A stretch of 64,000 nt of DNA from Oreohelix idahoensis (GCA_024509875.1 JAMPIV010008048.1:1-64000), one strand, 5' to 3'; shown: positions 11,273-25,234, counted from the stretch's first letter. Notes: generated by a model not told the origin, from the sequence alone. Translations and numbers: made by a program.

Positions 11273-14200
11273 AACACGCCCAAGTGTTTCCTACGCTCGC
11301 AAAATCCGAGCACGGTCTACGCATATGTGACTGTTGATCTCAGTGACACTGTTGTAACCTAACTTTCCCATGTACTCTATTTTCAGACTGTGGTAATAAT
11401 TGACAGTTCTAGGTGACTTAGTCCCAGTGTGAGATGTCAAAGCCTAACTAAGAAAGTTTTTTTTTTCCCAGCCATACTAATACTGATGACCAGAGAACAC
11501 TCAAGAACAGCCCACAGATGATCTTAATTAGACGTTTTATGGTTTTGTGAAATAAAAATGAAAAGAAAAAAAAACTAACAAGATACTGTGTTACGAGTTT
11601 ACAGACACACTCATTAGTCACAGACAGTTTTTGATGTTTAGAATGTTAACTTACTCAACCTCACCTATAGCACATGTGTCACAATGATTTTGTTATGAGA
11701 TTGCTGTATATTTTGAAATAACCATCCTTCACACCTCCTTAGCTCGACTTCTTGTCCTTGCAGCTCGAGAGCTCAGTGTTTTCTTTTACATGCATCTTAG
11801 TGCATCTTCATGCAGGCACCCTTGCACGAGAAATGTTCTTCTTACCTGATACTAATATCTTTGTTCTCAATTATCTTAACTCATCTATTATCTATCACTT
11901 TGATCCATCGCACTGATCCCACTATGATATCTACTTAACAGCATATTTAGTCACATTATAACAAATGTCATACCCAAAATTATTATTGCATGCTATCCTC
12001 TTTTCTCCACAGGTGTATTTATTTTAGCATGTATACAAAATTTGTTTAAAATTATTACACTTTGCAAAAGAGATTGCATATCCAGCCCTTTGATTCACTA
12101 TTGTAAGATTTTCCTCACTCCACTATCACACCTCCTTAACTTACTATTTTCCTTTCCACTATTTTGAGACGACATTCTAGACTTATGAGCTTTTCTATCC
12201 AAATCATTTTCCATCCCTTCGAATTACAATAATGTTGTAATCAGGAGATCTTAAATTTTCCCCTATCTATCAAGAACTTACAGTACCCTCTCCTCACTCC
12301 TTATTGACAGCAGCCACTACTACGTTAATTCTTTTCTGATTTAAACTATTGCTTGCAGCCCTATTGTTTAGAGTTGGTAGTATCTCTAGTGTTTATCATC
12401 ATTCTCCTGTAATTGTGATATATTGAAAGAAAAGAATTGAAATCTTGATATATTGAAAAGAAAAAAATTTGCAAACCAGAAAAGATGAACAAAACAGAAA
12501 ATGCAAAGAAAAGAAATCAAACAGAAAAGAAATGAAACTGAATAATGAAACGAGAAAAGACATAAAATCAAAAAATAAAAAGAGAAAACATTTTGAATGT
12601 TTTTATAGGATATGTTATATGTTTACATGCCACCCTCACACATTTTGATGACACTATAGGCCAATGCCATATAACATTGACTGCCCTGATGTTAGCAGCT
12701 GACATAGAAGAAAAGAAAAAATAAATCACCACATCAGAGTGAGCAACTAGTTTTTGCTCATACTGCCTATGCCAGTCATACCCCTATCAGCATGATCTCT
12801 GCACATGACAACTATGCAGATGACACCCAGCAGTATTCTGTTGATACTGTATAAGCAATTGTATATGCTGACCCCAGATTGAATAAATTGCAACTATTTG
12901 ATGATGCTGCCTTTGCCCCATGTTAAAAAATAGCATTTGCACATGCTGACATAGCAAATGAAATACCCTTCTATAGCATTTATGTATGCTGACCCCAGAT
13001 TTGAACACCCCCATTACCGGATGATAACCACTGATGGCACATGAGAGGAAGAAGCAACTGTTTAGTGATGATGAAGATGCCATTTTCTATTATGTTGAAA
13101 CTTTATGTTGTCACACCTAATGTTTTGTTGTGTGTTTTATGCACTAATGCCCACATTGGGATGGGATAATGAATAATTTTAGGTTGTTACGAAATAACAG
13201 AGAAAATAATTGAAATTTTCTGGAATCTATGAACATAGAACAAATCAGAGGAATATGATTGCTGCATATGAGAACCATAAATGTATGGATTATCATTGGA
13301 CAAGAGACACAAATGAATTATGATAATCCTATGGAACCAAAGGTGTTAAGGACACAATGGAGATTAAACGAAAAAAAAAAAAGATTGAATGCTGATGCAC
13401 CCAGAAAATAATGGAACTATACGAGATTTGGATCACCCATAGACAAAGGATATACAAATGGAGTATGCATATCCCATGGAACCACAGAGGTTATGGACAA
13501 AATAATAAAATAATGGAATGAAATGATTATATATTATATATAAGAGACAAGAGATTGTGTAATATCTCCACATTTTGGGAGAAGACAATTTTTGATACGT
13601 TTGCCACTTGCCTTATATTGTGAACCTGATTATAATAAGATGGAATGCACATAACTATTGCTTGCCAATGATTATATTGAAATGGTTATGGTATTTTAAA
13701 CTAAATAATAAAACAAACCAGAGGATTGAACTATGATTGAGACATTGTGACAATACTGAGATTGGATCGCCCTTATGATATACGGACCAAGAACAATGTA
13801 ACCCCACGGACTGACGTATCATGGATATATATACTATGGATGGATATAAAATAATAAAGAATACCTGGATTGAAAATACATGTCGCTGATTCATGAATAA
13901 CATGATATACATACCCCACAATACATAATAAATAACAAGAAAAGTTTGAAGGTGAGGACTTTAGACTGCCCATCTGGCTGTATTCACCAGATGTTATAAA
14001 CACCGCACGGCTCTGACAAACCTTCGACCTGCGAAGGCAGAGCTGGTGTTGACAATCCTGCACATAATGTACAAATTTTTTTCATCTCATATTGTCAAAA
14101 AGTTCTTACATCTCAGTTGATTGTTCCATAAATAATTGTTTGATGTGTTTTTGATAAATGTATTGCTAGATAAGGTACATAGGGAGTTACTAAGGATGAA

Positions 14201-15180
14201 TTCTCAAGATAACAGGAAGACTAGAAGGGATTCAATGATATTGGAGCACCATAAATGATAAATTGGAGTTATGAAGAAAAAAAAAAGAGAGACAATTGTA
14301 AACTGTATACAAGGATGCTTTGAGAGTGACAACATGGATACATATTGTCAAGAGTATAAGCAGTTGTCTTAACAGAGAAAATAAAATAATACGGAACCCA
14401 ATGTAGAAAATTCATGATGATTTGAAAATATAATTTCCTTTTCCCTTGTATTTCATAATATGATAGTAACATATTCGTCTGTTGGTTGCTGAATAATTTG
14501 ATGTTTGAAAATTGATGAATTGTAAGTCAAAGAAGATCTTTGAAGAAAAAAATATATATATATTTCTAGGAAAGGGTTCACAGGAAAAATACTGTGTTGA
14601 CAGAAAAGAAGGAATGATTAGAAATAACTGACTTATGGACAAGATCACCACCAAACGTATAACTCACATATTTTGGAGAAAAACAGTGCATTTTGAAGAA
14701 AAAAAAAATAACATATAGAACATTTTCTAGTGATGGACACTTGAAACACACCCATATTAGAATCACTTGGAGAATATTTACTACAGGAAGAAAATTCAGA
14801 TACAAATTAATAAAGATTGGCCATGAGGTTTTGAGTATTTGCATTGTGTAAAATATGATTGCATATAAAAATGATGCTTGTTATATTATCGTTTGAAAAT
14901 ATATACATATTATGTCTAGAGATGTTTTCCACATGTAATAATGAGCAAGTAGCTCATTCACTAGAGAAAAAAAAGAAGATGATGAGTACCCATGAGAACA
15001 TTGGCTATTTTATGAAAGTGGATTACTATTACCATAAGGATTTGGAGATTTTGGACATTTCTTGGAATATTGCAGAGTACTTAGAAACTAAAATAAATAA
15101 GTACGCCAGGAAGATAAAATTTTTTAAAGTACTTGTAGACTTATAATATGGAGCCAATAACAGGAACAGAGAAGAGATAA
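11273..15180. other. non-coding, AT-rich; 3' flank of element E
   Basis: No supported gene. 12420-12590 is strongly purine-biased on the plus strand. 12850-13010 holds a short dispersed duplication. No sequence here matches the region upstream of E, so no 3' LTR can be assigned. The small frames in this stretch look random. Confidence 0.6.
12855..13006 (+). repeat. short imperfect duplication
   Basis: TATGCTGACCCCAGATT occurs at about 12857 and again at about 12985, followed both times by TGAA-like sequence. The neighbouring text (CATTTGCACATGCTGACATAG, CTGCACATGACAAC) looks like further decayed units. No known repeat family recognised. Confidence 0.4.
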
Positions 15181-15200
15181 CCCCCCCCCCCCCCCCCCCC
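15181..15200 (+). repeat. poly-C run
   Basis: Twenty consecutive C bases directly before the truncated LINE that starts near 15207. It may be a length-uncertain homopolymer. Confidence 0.9.
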
Positions 15201-15206
15201 ATATCT

Positions 15207-15987
15207 AAGAGGACATTGCACTGCTGGCACATTCACATCAACACATCCAGGAAAAAACGGATAGACTTAATAAATTTAGCCAGCAGGTGGGCTTGAACAT
15301 CAATTTAAAGAAGTCTGAGGTCATGACGCTCAATGTGAGCAACCCTGAGCCCATATCAGTAAGGAATCAGCAATTGGTACAGACAGATACCTTCACATAC
15401 CTAGGAAGCATAGTAACACCAGACGGTGGGGCAGGCAAAGACATCAACATCAGAATGAATAAGGCAAGAACAGCCTTCTTTAGCCTAAATAACATCTGGA
15501 AGTCCTCCCAATACAGCACAAGCACAAAATTAAGATTATACCAGAGTTGCGTGCTTTCTGTGCTTCTCTATGGTGCGGAATGCTGGAGAGTCACAGAGAA
15601 GGAAATGTCAAAATTGTCCTCTTTTCACACAACATGCCTAAGAAAAATTCACCGCATTTTTTGGCCGAATACCATCACCAACCAAGATCTGCTTACTCGT
15701 AGCAAGCAAGAGGACATGCACACCATCATAGCTGGCAGACGCTGGAGCTGGGTTGGTCATGTCCTCAGAAGAGACCCCGATGCCATCACAAGAACAGCTA
15801 TGCTTTGGACCCCTGAAGGAAAGCGAAAGAGAGGCCGACCAAAAACAACTTGGCGGAGGACTGTGGAGGCTGAGATGCAAAGAATGAACCAGAGTTGGGG
15901 CCAGTACGAAGGATGGTCACCGACCGTGCAAAGTGGAATCAATTTGATGTTGCCCTACAAGACGCCACTAGGCGTGATGGCCACTGA
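15207..15987 (+). pseudogene. RTE-like LINE ORF, RT end and C-terminal region
   Basis: Readable from about 15207 (EDIALLAHSHQH, just at the RT Asp-Asp motif) through QQVGLNINLKKSEVM (RT thumb) and TFTYLGSIV. The marker phrases of RTE-type C-termini are LSVLLYGAECW, RRWSWVGHVLRRD and GRPKTTWRR. The frame is open to 16075, but homology leaves it near 15900. After WGQ the expected sequence continues one frame over, to TGA 15985-15987, which implies one missing base at about 15903. It is a dead fragment. The function of the family is autonomous retrotransposition using endonuclease and RT, both of which are lost here. Confidence 0.8.
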
Positions 15988-16033
15988 CTGCTTTGACGGT
16001 CGGTGGTTAAGGATCGAAGAAGAAGAAAGAAGA
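15207..16033 (+). mobile_element. 5'-truncated RTE-like LINE
   Basis: Only the end of the RT and the C-terminal region are present. The copy starts just at the catalytic Asp-Asp of RT and ends in a GAA-rich tail (16015-16030). Endonuclease and most of RT are missing, as is typical of incomplete target-primed reverse transcription. The last 100 bases recur in reverse orientation at the right edge of the window. Confidence 0.8.
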
Positions 16034-16039
16034 TTGCTC

Positions 16040-17494
16040 ATATTTCCCAGTGTTGCCACTCGTCACATTTTTTAGTGACGACCTTCTGTATTAGATGAGG
16101 TTGGGAATATTTTGTTGGTCAGTGTTGCCAATTTAAAAATTTGATGAAAAATGTTGTAAAATACTGGATTAGTTTAAAATTTTTTGAAGTTGATGTCCAT
16201 CACTAAGTTTTTATATAGAAGTTGATCTCATATAGACATAGGACCCCAGTGTAGGAATTAGATTAAATTTTTCCGAAAGATTTTTAGACTTAGAACATTT
16301 TCTGGACTTTAAATTTTTCTGAAAATTTTTTTGAACTTAGGAACTTTTTGGGATATTTTTTTAAAGATTTGATAGTACTCAAATGTCTCCCTAAGGGATA
16401 CATTTGCAGGGCCCCGGGATCTATATGTAGCCGTGTACATCGTTGTTTCTTTGGAAACAGGCTATTTTCTAACCAAAGAAAAATAAAACCCAGATTTGCA
16501 TATAAATTTCTACTTTCCTAGAAACAGATTATAAAGTAATTCAGTGGCATAAATTTTAATTAGGCTAAGAGTCGCGTTATGTGTCAAAAATTAGTCACGT
16601 GATTTTTTTACCCAATTAGGGAGCTCAGAGGCTTTTCCCCAGCAAGAACGGACGCCATAATTGAGCAGTCTTGATTTGAACCGCGATGTAGAAAGATGTG
16701 TTCTTTCGGTTCAATAATTCTTTGTTCGAGAACTCAACAAAATGCATAAAAGTATATTCAGTATTGTATTCTGGATCATCATGTGGTTATATGATTATTT
16801 TGATTCAGATCTTGTGTAAGTATGAACCAATTTTCATGCTTTTGATTTGCCAAGGTATTTGGTTAGACCATGTATCTGAACGACGACATGCACTTAGATT
16901 GAAGAAAAGTGGAAACATGATATATCTCTCTACGAAAATATGGTGAGATAGATAAAGCAAAAAGAAACCCAGTAGCATAAGAAGTGCTAACCCCTGGTAC
17001 AGGATCCCAGAAGGAAAATATATAGGAGATAAAATATGAACTTTGAATCAGCAATAACACAGTGCCTGATTATGAATATAAATGCCGCCGGCATGCATGT
17101 CTGCACAAACTGATGAACTGCATTTTGTATATAGATTTTTGAATTGACTTGTTGCATTGTTGAAAGCAAACAAATAAACCTTTGACAATTACCAGCTGTG
17201 ATTTTAATACAGTTGACTATTGTAAGGAATATGTTACATTTCTACCCAACTTACAAGACTCTTAACAAATAAAACAACACCAGCAATTGAGATGACTTTA
17301 AATAAAATCAATACGAACCTTGTCCACTATACCTAAGTGAGCTAAGGAACACCTCTGGCGAATGGCCAGTTAAACAAACTCACTCGAAAAACATAGAACA
17401 CTATCTAGTGCCGTGCCGGTACTAATAAGAAACCTACACCCCGGCCACATTTGCATTTGTTTGCCATTATAGCATTTTTGTTGTTTTTTGAGTG
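16040..17494. other. no recognisable gene
   Basis: AT-rich sequence with only short frames. 16080-16400 is notably rich in TTTTT and AATTTTT runs. No repeat shared with other parts of the window was noticed. Confidence 0.55.
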
Positions 17495-17518
17495 TTTTTT
17501 TTTTTTTTTTTTTTTTTT
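17495..17518 (+). repeat. poly-T run (24 T)
   Basis: Uninterrupted T homopolymer. On the minus strand it is poly-A and could be the tail of an old retroposed copy, but nothing recognisable precedes it on that strand. Confidence 0.8.
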
Positions 17519-17789
17519 GCATATTTTTTGGAGATTTTTCGGTTATTTTAAAATATTTCTTGTTTATTTTTAGTCACTGTTTTGTATATTGTGTGTTTTC
17601 AATTTTAAAAATAGGCATTTTTAGCGTTAAGGTTTAGTTTGGTTTTAAGGTCTATCTTCATTGTACATGGACAACTCCATCAGTGCTCCGATCTCCTCCA
17701 TTAGATCACCCTAGGAGGATCTCAGCGCAGTGCACGAACTCCGTAGTACCGGCGAGAATCCCAATGTGTGTATATACTGTATAGGAATA

Positions 17790-18134
17790 ACACATTCTGT
17801 AAATATTGCTGTGGTGGGTAGGTTTCCTAATTTTTAAATATTGCCAGGGCAGCGGCCTTATGGCTTACTCTTTACGATTTTCCAACTGCCGTGGGATTTT
17901 TAACGTGCGTAACTTGCAGACGGGACCTCCTATTTTGTCGCCCTTATCCGAGAAGGCTAGGCATCCGATCTCGCTACCCCATGAGACCAGGGGGGAGTAT
18001 GACATAATTAGGACCACTGGTTCGGGGAAAAAAATATTTCCATAAATTATAATCCCTCAACTGGGATTCGAACCCGGTACTTCTTGAATACGAGGCGGAC
18101 GTCATACCTCTTAGCAACTCCGACCCCTACAGCG
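17790..18134 (-). mobile_element. tRNA-derived SINE-like element
   Basis: The minus strand begins with a tRNA-like head. An A-box-like TTGCTAAGAGG lies near 18110, and a perfect B box, GGTTCGAATCC, lies at 18064-18074. These are the two internal RNA polymerase III promoter elements, about 40 bases apart as in tRNAs. A non-tRNA body of about 200 bases follows and runs to about 17790. The head is preceded by no mature-tRNA context, and the cloverleaf is imperfect, so a SINE is likelier than a working tRNA gene. The 3' end and family are not certain. Confidence 0.6.
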
Positions 18135-18135
18135 T

Positions 18136-19589
18136 TAAGGTATTCTTACATTGTTTTTAACCAATCTCTTGACTTCACTGTTTTCCTCATGCTGTTTAAT
18201 AATTAGCCATAAACCACTGAAAACAAATGTTGCTGGTAAATTTTCCAACATACAGTCAAAGTGAGGGTTTCTTCCTGGTCCATTACTTCCTTGGAGAAGT
18301 CAGCAGTTCTATTAATGAAACAAATTTACCAGACATGCTAATAAGTATCTTGACGTATGGATGCAAGTCATGGGCAATGACTACAACCCACAAAAGCCAG
18401 ATCCAAACCTCAGAATGAGGTACCTGAGGAAGGTGGTTGAAGTAACAAGAAGAGACATGGTCCGTGTAGCGAGATTTAGTACCACTTGCTTTATTTGTGA
18501 GAAAATGTGTAACGCGACACACACACACACAGCGCAGGGACAACGCGGCGGGTCTTGCTTTGAAGTTTGAAAGTGGCTGAAAATTTTGCGACCAACATTG
18601 AAGAAGGTAGGAAATAGCGAATATATGAAACATGGCCGACCTTAAAAGTTTGCATTGGCTTGGAAAGAGAATCTAAATCTACAAGAGCTAGCCTGGTTGT
18701 AAGACGTTTAAATAACAATAATTCACCAAAGGAGATAGAGTATGAACGATATCCAAAAAGATATTATTCAAATGTAAATAGTTTTAAAAATAATTGATAT
18801 TTTTCAGGGTCATCACATCTGCTAAAAGTTAGCTCATAATCTTTAAAAATTTATTATAACTACATACCTAAACGGATTTCGATAAAACTTGGATAGAATG
18901 AAAGCCTCGTATGGTAGAAATGAAACGATACCTAGGAAGGAAGGAAAGAGATAAGTGTTTAGTGACAAGAAGAGAAAACAAGTACAGAAAAAGCAAAGAT
19001 CGCCTCAAACCAAGAAATTAACCAAAAAGTTTTAGCGGACTTCAGACGGTGCTTTCTCGTACGGGAGAGTCGCCCAAATGTAAGGACACAGCGGCGCGTT
19101 TAAAATCACACACACCAAATCCAGAAGCCAGAGTGAGAAACTGGAAGACAGTATCTGCAAGAAAAGTTCTTTTTTCACGCTGCATGCAGGGCAGATAGAC
19201 TTCAACCAATACAGCCTCACCGTGCGCTTATTAATCCTAAGAGGGTATGTAAGTTTATTAAAGATATGTGTGACTAATATCAATTTATTTCAGATTTTGT
19301 TTACGATTTGATTGTATCAGACATAATAAAAAGGGAATGACGCTTACCAGAGGTAACCTCCACCGGCATTGTCAGGAAGCATAACCATTAATTGGTTAGC
19401 CAAATATATCATGGCTAGTTCTTGCCTAGAAGCTTACGACATACCAGCAAGCACATAAGTGACTTGGCATCCATAAGTGGAAGGCAAAGGTAATATCTTA
19501 CCCATGTAACATAACATGTGATTTATTTATATATTTTGTTATTTTCTGCACAGTGGACATTATCTTATCATGCTATCTCTGTAACATAC
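18136..19589. other. no recognisable gene
   Basis: Unremarkable AT-rich DNA containing a short CA run near 18520. It ends at the TA that forms the target site of the DNA transposon. Confidence 0.55.
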
Positions 19590-19591
19590 TA

Positions 19592-19618
19592 TAGTCCGTT
19601 CGGAAATTCGTGCCCACA
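19592..19618 (+). repeat. terminal inverted repeat, left
   Basis: Begins TAGTCCGTTCGGAAATTC and matches the reverse complement of 40652-40678 at all 27 positions. Preceded by the TA target dinucleotide. Confidence 0.95.
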
Positions 19619-20028
19619 GAAAGCGACAATTTTCTCCAAAACTGTTTGTTGTATGGACATGAATTTTTGCATGCAGTCTTAGATTTTCCATGCAGTTAAG
19701 ATTTTGCGATCATTACATCCACAGCTGTCGCGAAATTTGCAAAACGGCGATTTTCTTTGATCTTCTTGGAACATTTGCCTAAATTTGCCCGTAACATTAA
19801 TTCTTATAGTAAATCACAACATTTGTGTAACAAGACGGTTCAAAGGCGTGTCCTGAATGTGTGATTGGTTGTTCACGTGATTTTGATACGAGGAATGATG
19901 TTCTGATAATGAACCATGATAGCAGTAAATCATCAGGAAGCTATGACGAATCGTAACTGTTTATGTGTTCTTATAGATTGGCACATGAAATTAGTTTATC
20001 ACAAACGAAGGAATGCGATTGACGTGCC
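19619..20028. other. transposon 3' untranslated region
   Basis: Between the left inverted repeat and the transposase stop. No gene seen. Confidence 0.6.
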
Positions 20029-21313
20029 TCATTCCGAATCGGACGACTCCAATAAGTTCACAACAGTTATTGGTTGCATAAACTGCAACCCATCTCGCTG
20101 CCAGTAATCTTCTTCTTCCTGTAGCACGTGTTCTTCACATTTAGCACAGTACTCTGTGTCTATTCGTGAAAGGGCCTCACGAGTCATGTCTTTAACATCG
20201 CACATTTTAAAAGTGGTGTTCTGGGTGGCCACTTGCCCTTTAACTCTAGCCCAAACCAGCTCTATTGGGTTAAGGTGAGAATGGTAAGGTGGGAGTCGAA
20301 GAGAAACATGACCCTGCTCTTGGATGATTTTATCAATCAGATACACTTTTGTCTTATTCCTCTGTCTCACAAGCTGCAACAACTCTGGTTTTAAATAGCT
20401 GTTGTCGGCGAAGATATTTTCATTCACAAGCCACCTCCTGATTTCGTCTTTCGTGCTTGCCGAAGTGGGAGCTTTATCCTCCTGCGCTAGAACATTATGA
20501 TAGGACGCATTATCCATCACCAGGCAAGACGGCCTATCTAGAGTCGAGAGGAGTGTATTCACTATCCAATCTCGAAAAATTTGCCCATTCATTTCACTGT
20601 GGTAGTCCCTACCATCTACAGACTTTGATAGAAAAATAAGCTCTGCATCACGGACAAGCCCATTCTGTCTGCTGCCAGCATGTGCTAATATAATACGTTG
20701 ACCTTTGCTGCTGGGAATTTTCCTTCTATGGTCTCCGTCAACAGATTGCCATTCTTTCTCGTTCGTATGATGAGCATTAACCCAAGATTCATCCAAATGC
20801 ACTATATCATAGCTGTCTTGCCTTCTCTCACGAATCTGCCTAAGGTATTTGCTTCGAGCTGCAACCAGATGTGGTTTTTCACATAAGAAATTCCTTCCGC
20901 CAGACGTTTTTCTAAAAGTGAAGCCGACACTTCTGACAAGTTGCCAAAGAGTTGTTTTTGAGACGTTAATATCGCATTCTGCTTGCAGCCGACTTTTCAG
21001 CATGCGGAGATTAACAAGTTGATTGGCATTAAACATCTTCAAAATCAAACATCTAATTACATCGTTGTCAAAATCATCAATTTTTTTTCCTTCCTTGCTT
21101 AACCGCAGCCTCTGTACAATCACCGTCCTGTTGTATCCAACGTCGAAAAGATCTTCTATCCACACCCAGGGCCTTTCGTGTTCTCCTACCTGGTTCTTGG
21201 ATGTCGTGGTATAAACAACCCATCTTAGCCTCTCTGCGAAAATGCCTGTACAATATAACAGTTACCTTCTGCAAAGTGATAAATTTGCATTTCAGATTCA
21301 TTGCGCGTTTCAT
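20029..21313 (-). pseudogene. DDE transposase, IS630/Tc1/mariner superfamily
   Basis: The N-terminal part is read from about 21313 to 21082. It holds a helix-turn-helix DNA-binding segment (RRTRKALGVDRRSFRRWI). The rest is read in another frame down to 20029. The catalytic triad is visible: Asp in VHLDESWVNA, Asp in LVMDNASYH, Glu in HLNPIELVW. I count 83 residues between the last two, against 34 in classical Tc1. The two frames meet at a run of eight A on the minus strand (T8 at 21081-21088), one base longer than a continuous frame needs. The break is thus a single homopolymer length change. The first residue of the main frame as usually called is a GTG, not a true start; the real start is an ATG near 21313 or slightly inside. 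The protein would cut and paste the element via its inverted repeats. Confidence 0.85.
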
Positions 21314-21733
21314 AATTATGCAGTTTAGTTTATTAATAAATTATACGCTGGTGTTGTTTTGTTTCTTTGCAGCCAACTCATTGCAATTAGCATACGCCGC
21401 TGAAATAATTACTCGCGACTGAGTGCAATAGGTGCGCACTAGTGCGGACATGTAGTCAATACACTAATTCAAACAAAAAAATATTAAATAGCACATTTCA
21501 TCGCTTGTGCTGTGCTGCAACAAAAATTAAGTGCGCATTTTTTGAACGGATCTGCTAACTTTCCTGTAAAACTAATAAAAATTAACCCAGACAACGGTAA
21601 GAGTTTTTTTATATAACGTAAAGAAGAAAATTCGAACATGACACGAGTTTTGTAAGGGCAAAAAAATATATTAATAACTGCATTGATATCAGTAGGGCAC
21701 GTAGCAAATTTCAATAACATCCGTCAAGGGGTT
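21314..21733. other. transposon 5' region and insertion point of A
   Basis: Upstream of the transposase, no gene. The last five bases (21729-21733, GGGTT) are duplicated at 40626-40630 by insertion of element A. Confidence 0.7.
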
Positions 21734-23289
<1,556 letters not shown>

Positions 23290-23338
23290 TAGCTACCCCA
23301 TATTTTAAGCTGGATGATATCTAGCTTAACTATTGGGT

Positions 23339-23349
23339 ACAAGACAATT
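23339..23349 (+). repeat. target duplication of the RTE insertion, left
   Basis: ACAAGACAATT, repeated at 25224-25234 immediately after the LINE tail. Confidence 0.85.
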
Positions 23350-23899
23350 AAGTTCCAAAGCCAAGGCTCAAGAAGTGTACACAGAAGCAAACAAAGAAGT
23401 AAAAAGAAGTATCAAAAGAGACAAGAGGAAGTATATTGAGGAGTTGGCAAGAGAGGCAGAAGATGCTGCAGCCAAAGGAAATATGAGAGAACTGTATAGC
23501 AGCACAAAGAAGCTAACAGGGAAATACAAGCAAACAAGTTGCCTCATAAAAGACAAGAATGGGAAACTGCTCAGCAATATACAAGAGCAAATGAAGAGGT
23601 GGACAGAATATTTTGGGGACCTTCTCAATAGACCAGCTCCACAAAACCCGCCGGACATCCAGCCAGCAGAAGAAGAACTACAAATTAACGGTGAAAGACC
23701 AACGAAGGAAGAAATAAAGAAAGCCATAAAGCTTCTAAGAGATGGAAAAGCGTCTGGACCTGATGGCATTCCAGCAGAGGCCATCAAAGCAGATATCGAC
23801 ACGGCTACAGAGATGTTATATAAATTACTTGGTAAAGTCTGGGAAAGGGAAGAGATACTAGCAGAATGGAAGGAAGGATATCTGGTTAAGTTGCCTTAG
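23350..23899 (+). pseudogene. LINE RT, N-terminal part
   Basis: Lys/Glu-rich lead-in (SIKRDKRKYIEELA) and then the RT fingers region with the signature LLRDGKASGPDGIPAE and WKEGYLVKLP. The frame runs into TAG at 23897-23899 where family sequence would have a lysine (AAG), so this is a nonsense change. Homology continues beyond it. The apparent start comes from flanking DNA; the true N-terminus was lost on insertion. Confidence 0.85.
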
Positions 23900-23916
23900 A
23901 AGGGAAATTTACAAGA

Positions 23917-25215
23917 ATGCAAAATTATAGAGGAATAATGTTACTATCAGTGCCAGGAAAAGTATTAAACAGAATTATCCTCGAGAGATTAAAAGAGTCC
24001 ATAGACAAGAAACTGAGAGATGAACAAGCAGGTTTTCGACAAAACAGATCATGTACAGACCAGATAGCCACTTTGAGAATAATAGTTGAACAAAGTCTGG
24101 AATGGAATTCACCACTATACATCGGATTTGTGAACTACGAAAAGGCATTTGACAGTGTAGACAGAGAATCACTTTGGAAATTGTTGAGGCATTATGGAGT
24201 TCCCCTGAAGATCATTAATTTAATAAAGAAAACATATGAAGACATGACATGCAGAGTTCTTCACGAAGGACAGCTTACAGAACCGTTTGGGATAAGAACA
24301 GGAGTGCGACAGGGATGCCTCTTGTCTCCATTTCTTTTCTTGCTGGCAATAGATTGGGTTATGAGATCATCGGCAACACACAACAGAAATGGAATCCAGT
24401 GGACTCTGACTAAGCAGTTGGATGATCTGGATTTTGCTGATGACTTGGCTCTTCTGTCCCATAATCGTAATCAGATGCAGGACAAATTGAAAACACTCGA
24501 TGAGAGGTCACAGCAATTGGGTCTGAAAATACACAGGGAAAAGACAAAAATAATGCGAATAAATGCAGGTAATGATAACAGGGTTGAACTTGAAGAAACA
24601 CCAATACAAGATGTAGAATCATTCACATATCTTGGCAGTAATATAGACAAAGTTGGAGGGACAGACAGCGATATCAAAATAAGAAAACAAAAGGCAAGAG
24701 GAGCTTTCATTGCATTGGGAAATATATGGAGATCAAGAGAAATAGGATCCAACACGAAAATAAGAATCTTCAACTCAAATGTGAAGTCAGTCCTATTGTA
24801 TGGTTCAGAGACATGGAGAACAACAAAGACAACAACCAAAAAGCTACAGACTTTCATAAATGGGTGCTTGCGTAGAATAGAGGGATTAAAATGGTATGAC
24901 AAGGTTACCAACGTGGAACTGATGACAAGAACTAGACAAGTGCCAGTGGAACAAGAAATGAGAAGAAGACGATGGCGATGGATAGGACACACCCTGAGGA
25001 AACCTGTTGATAGCATTACAAGGCAGTCCTTGTTCTGGAACCCCCAGGGCAAGAGAGGCAGATGAAGACCAAGAAGTACATGGAGAAGAGAGTTGGAAAC
25101 AGAGGTGAAAATGATGAGGAGAACATGGAAAGAACTTGAGATGATGGCACGTGACAGGAGGACTTGGCATGTGTTTGTTGAAGGCCTATGCTCCTTTGGG
25201 AGTGGAGGGTTATGA
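23917..25215 (+). pseudogene. LINE RT, catalytic and C-terminal part
   Basis: Re-enters homology one frame over, at QNYRGIMLLSVPGKV, after an apparent one-base loss in an A run near 23920. It holds the RT palm (NYEKAFDSVDRESLW), GVRQGCLLSPFLF and the catalytic FADD (in LDFADDLALLSHNRNQ). The thumb and C-terminal region have SVLLYGSETW and RRRWRWIGHTLRK. One further stop, TGA 25063-25065, is probably from GGA. The frame goes on to the natural end at TGA 25213-25215. With these lesions and no endonuclease, this copy is immobile. Confidence 0.87.
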
Positions 25216-25223
25216 ATGAATGA

Positions 25224-25234
25224 ACAAGACAATT
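25224..25234 (+). repeat. target duplication of the RTE insertion, right
   Basis: ACAAGACAATT, identical to 23339-23349. The 23 bases after it belong to element A. Confidence 0.85.

Larger units (their letters stand above)
23350..25223 (+). mobile_element. 5'-truncated RTE-like LINE inside element A
   Basis: Flanked by an 11-bp direct repeat (23339-23349 and 25224-25234). The coding part ends at TGA 25213-25215 and is followed at once by TGAATGAA, the short tandem 3' tail typical of RTE-type elements. The endonuclease and first part of the ORF are missing. It landed in the 3' internal end of element A, next to A's 3' LTR. Confidence 0.88.

Noticed and set aside
12850..13010. CRISPR-like or satellite array
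   Set aside because: Only two clear copies of a 17-20 base word with irregular spacing.
18050..18134. Functional tRNA gene on the minus strand
   Set aside because: Box B is perfect, but acceptor and anticodon stems do not pair well and a longer body follows; SINE-like is the better call.
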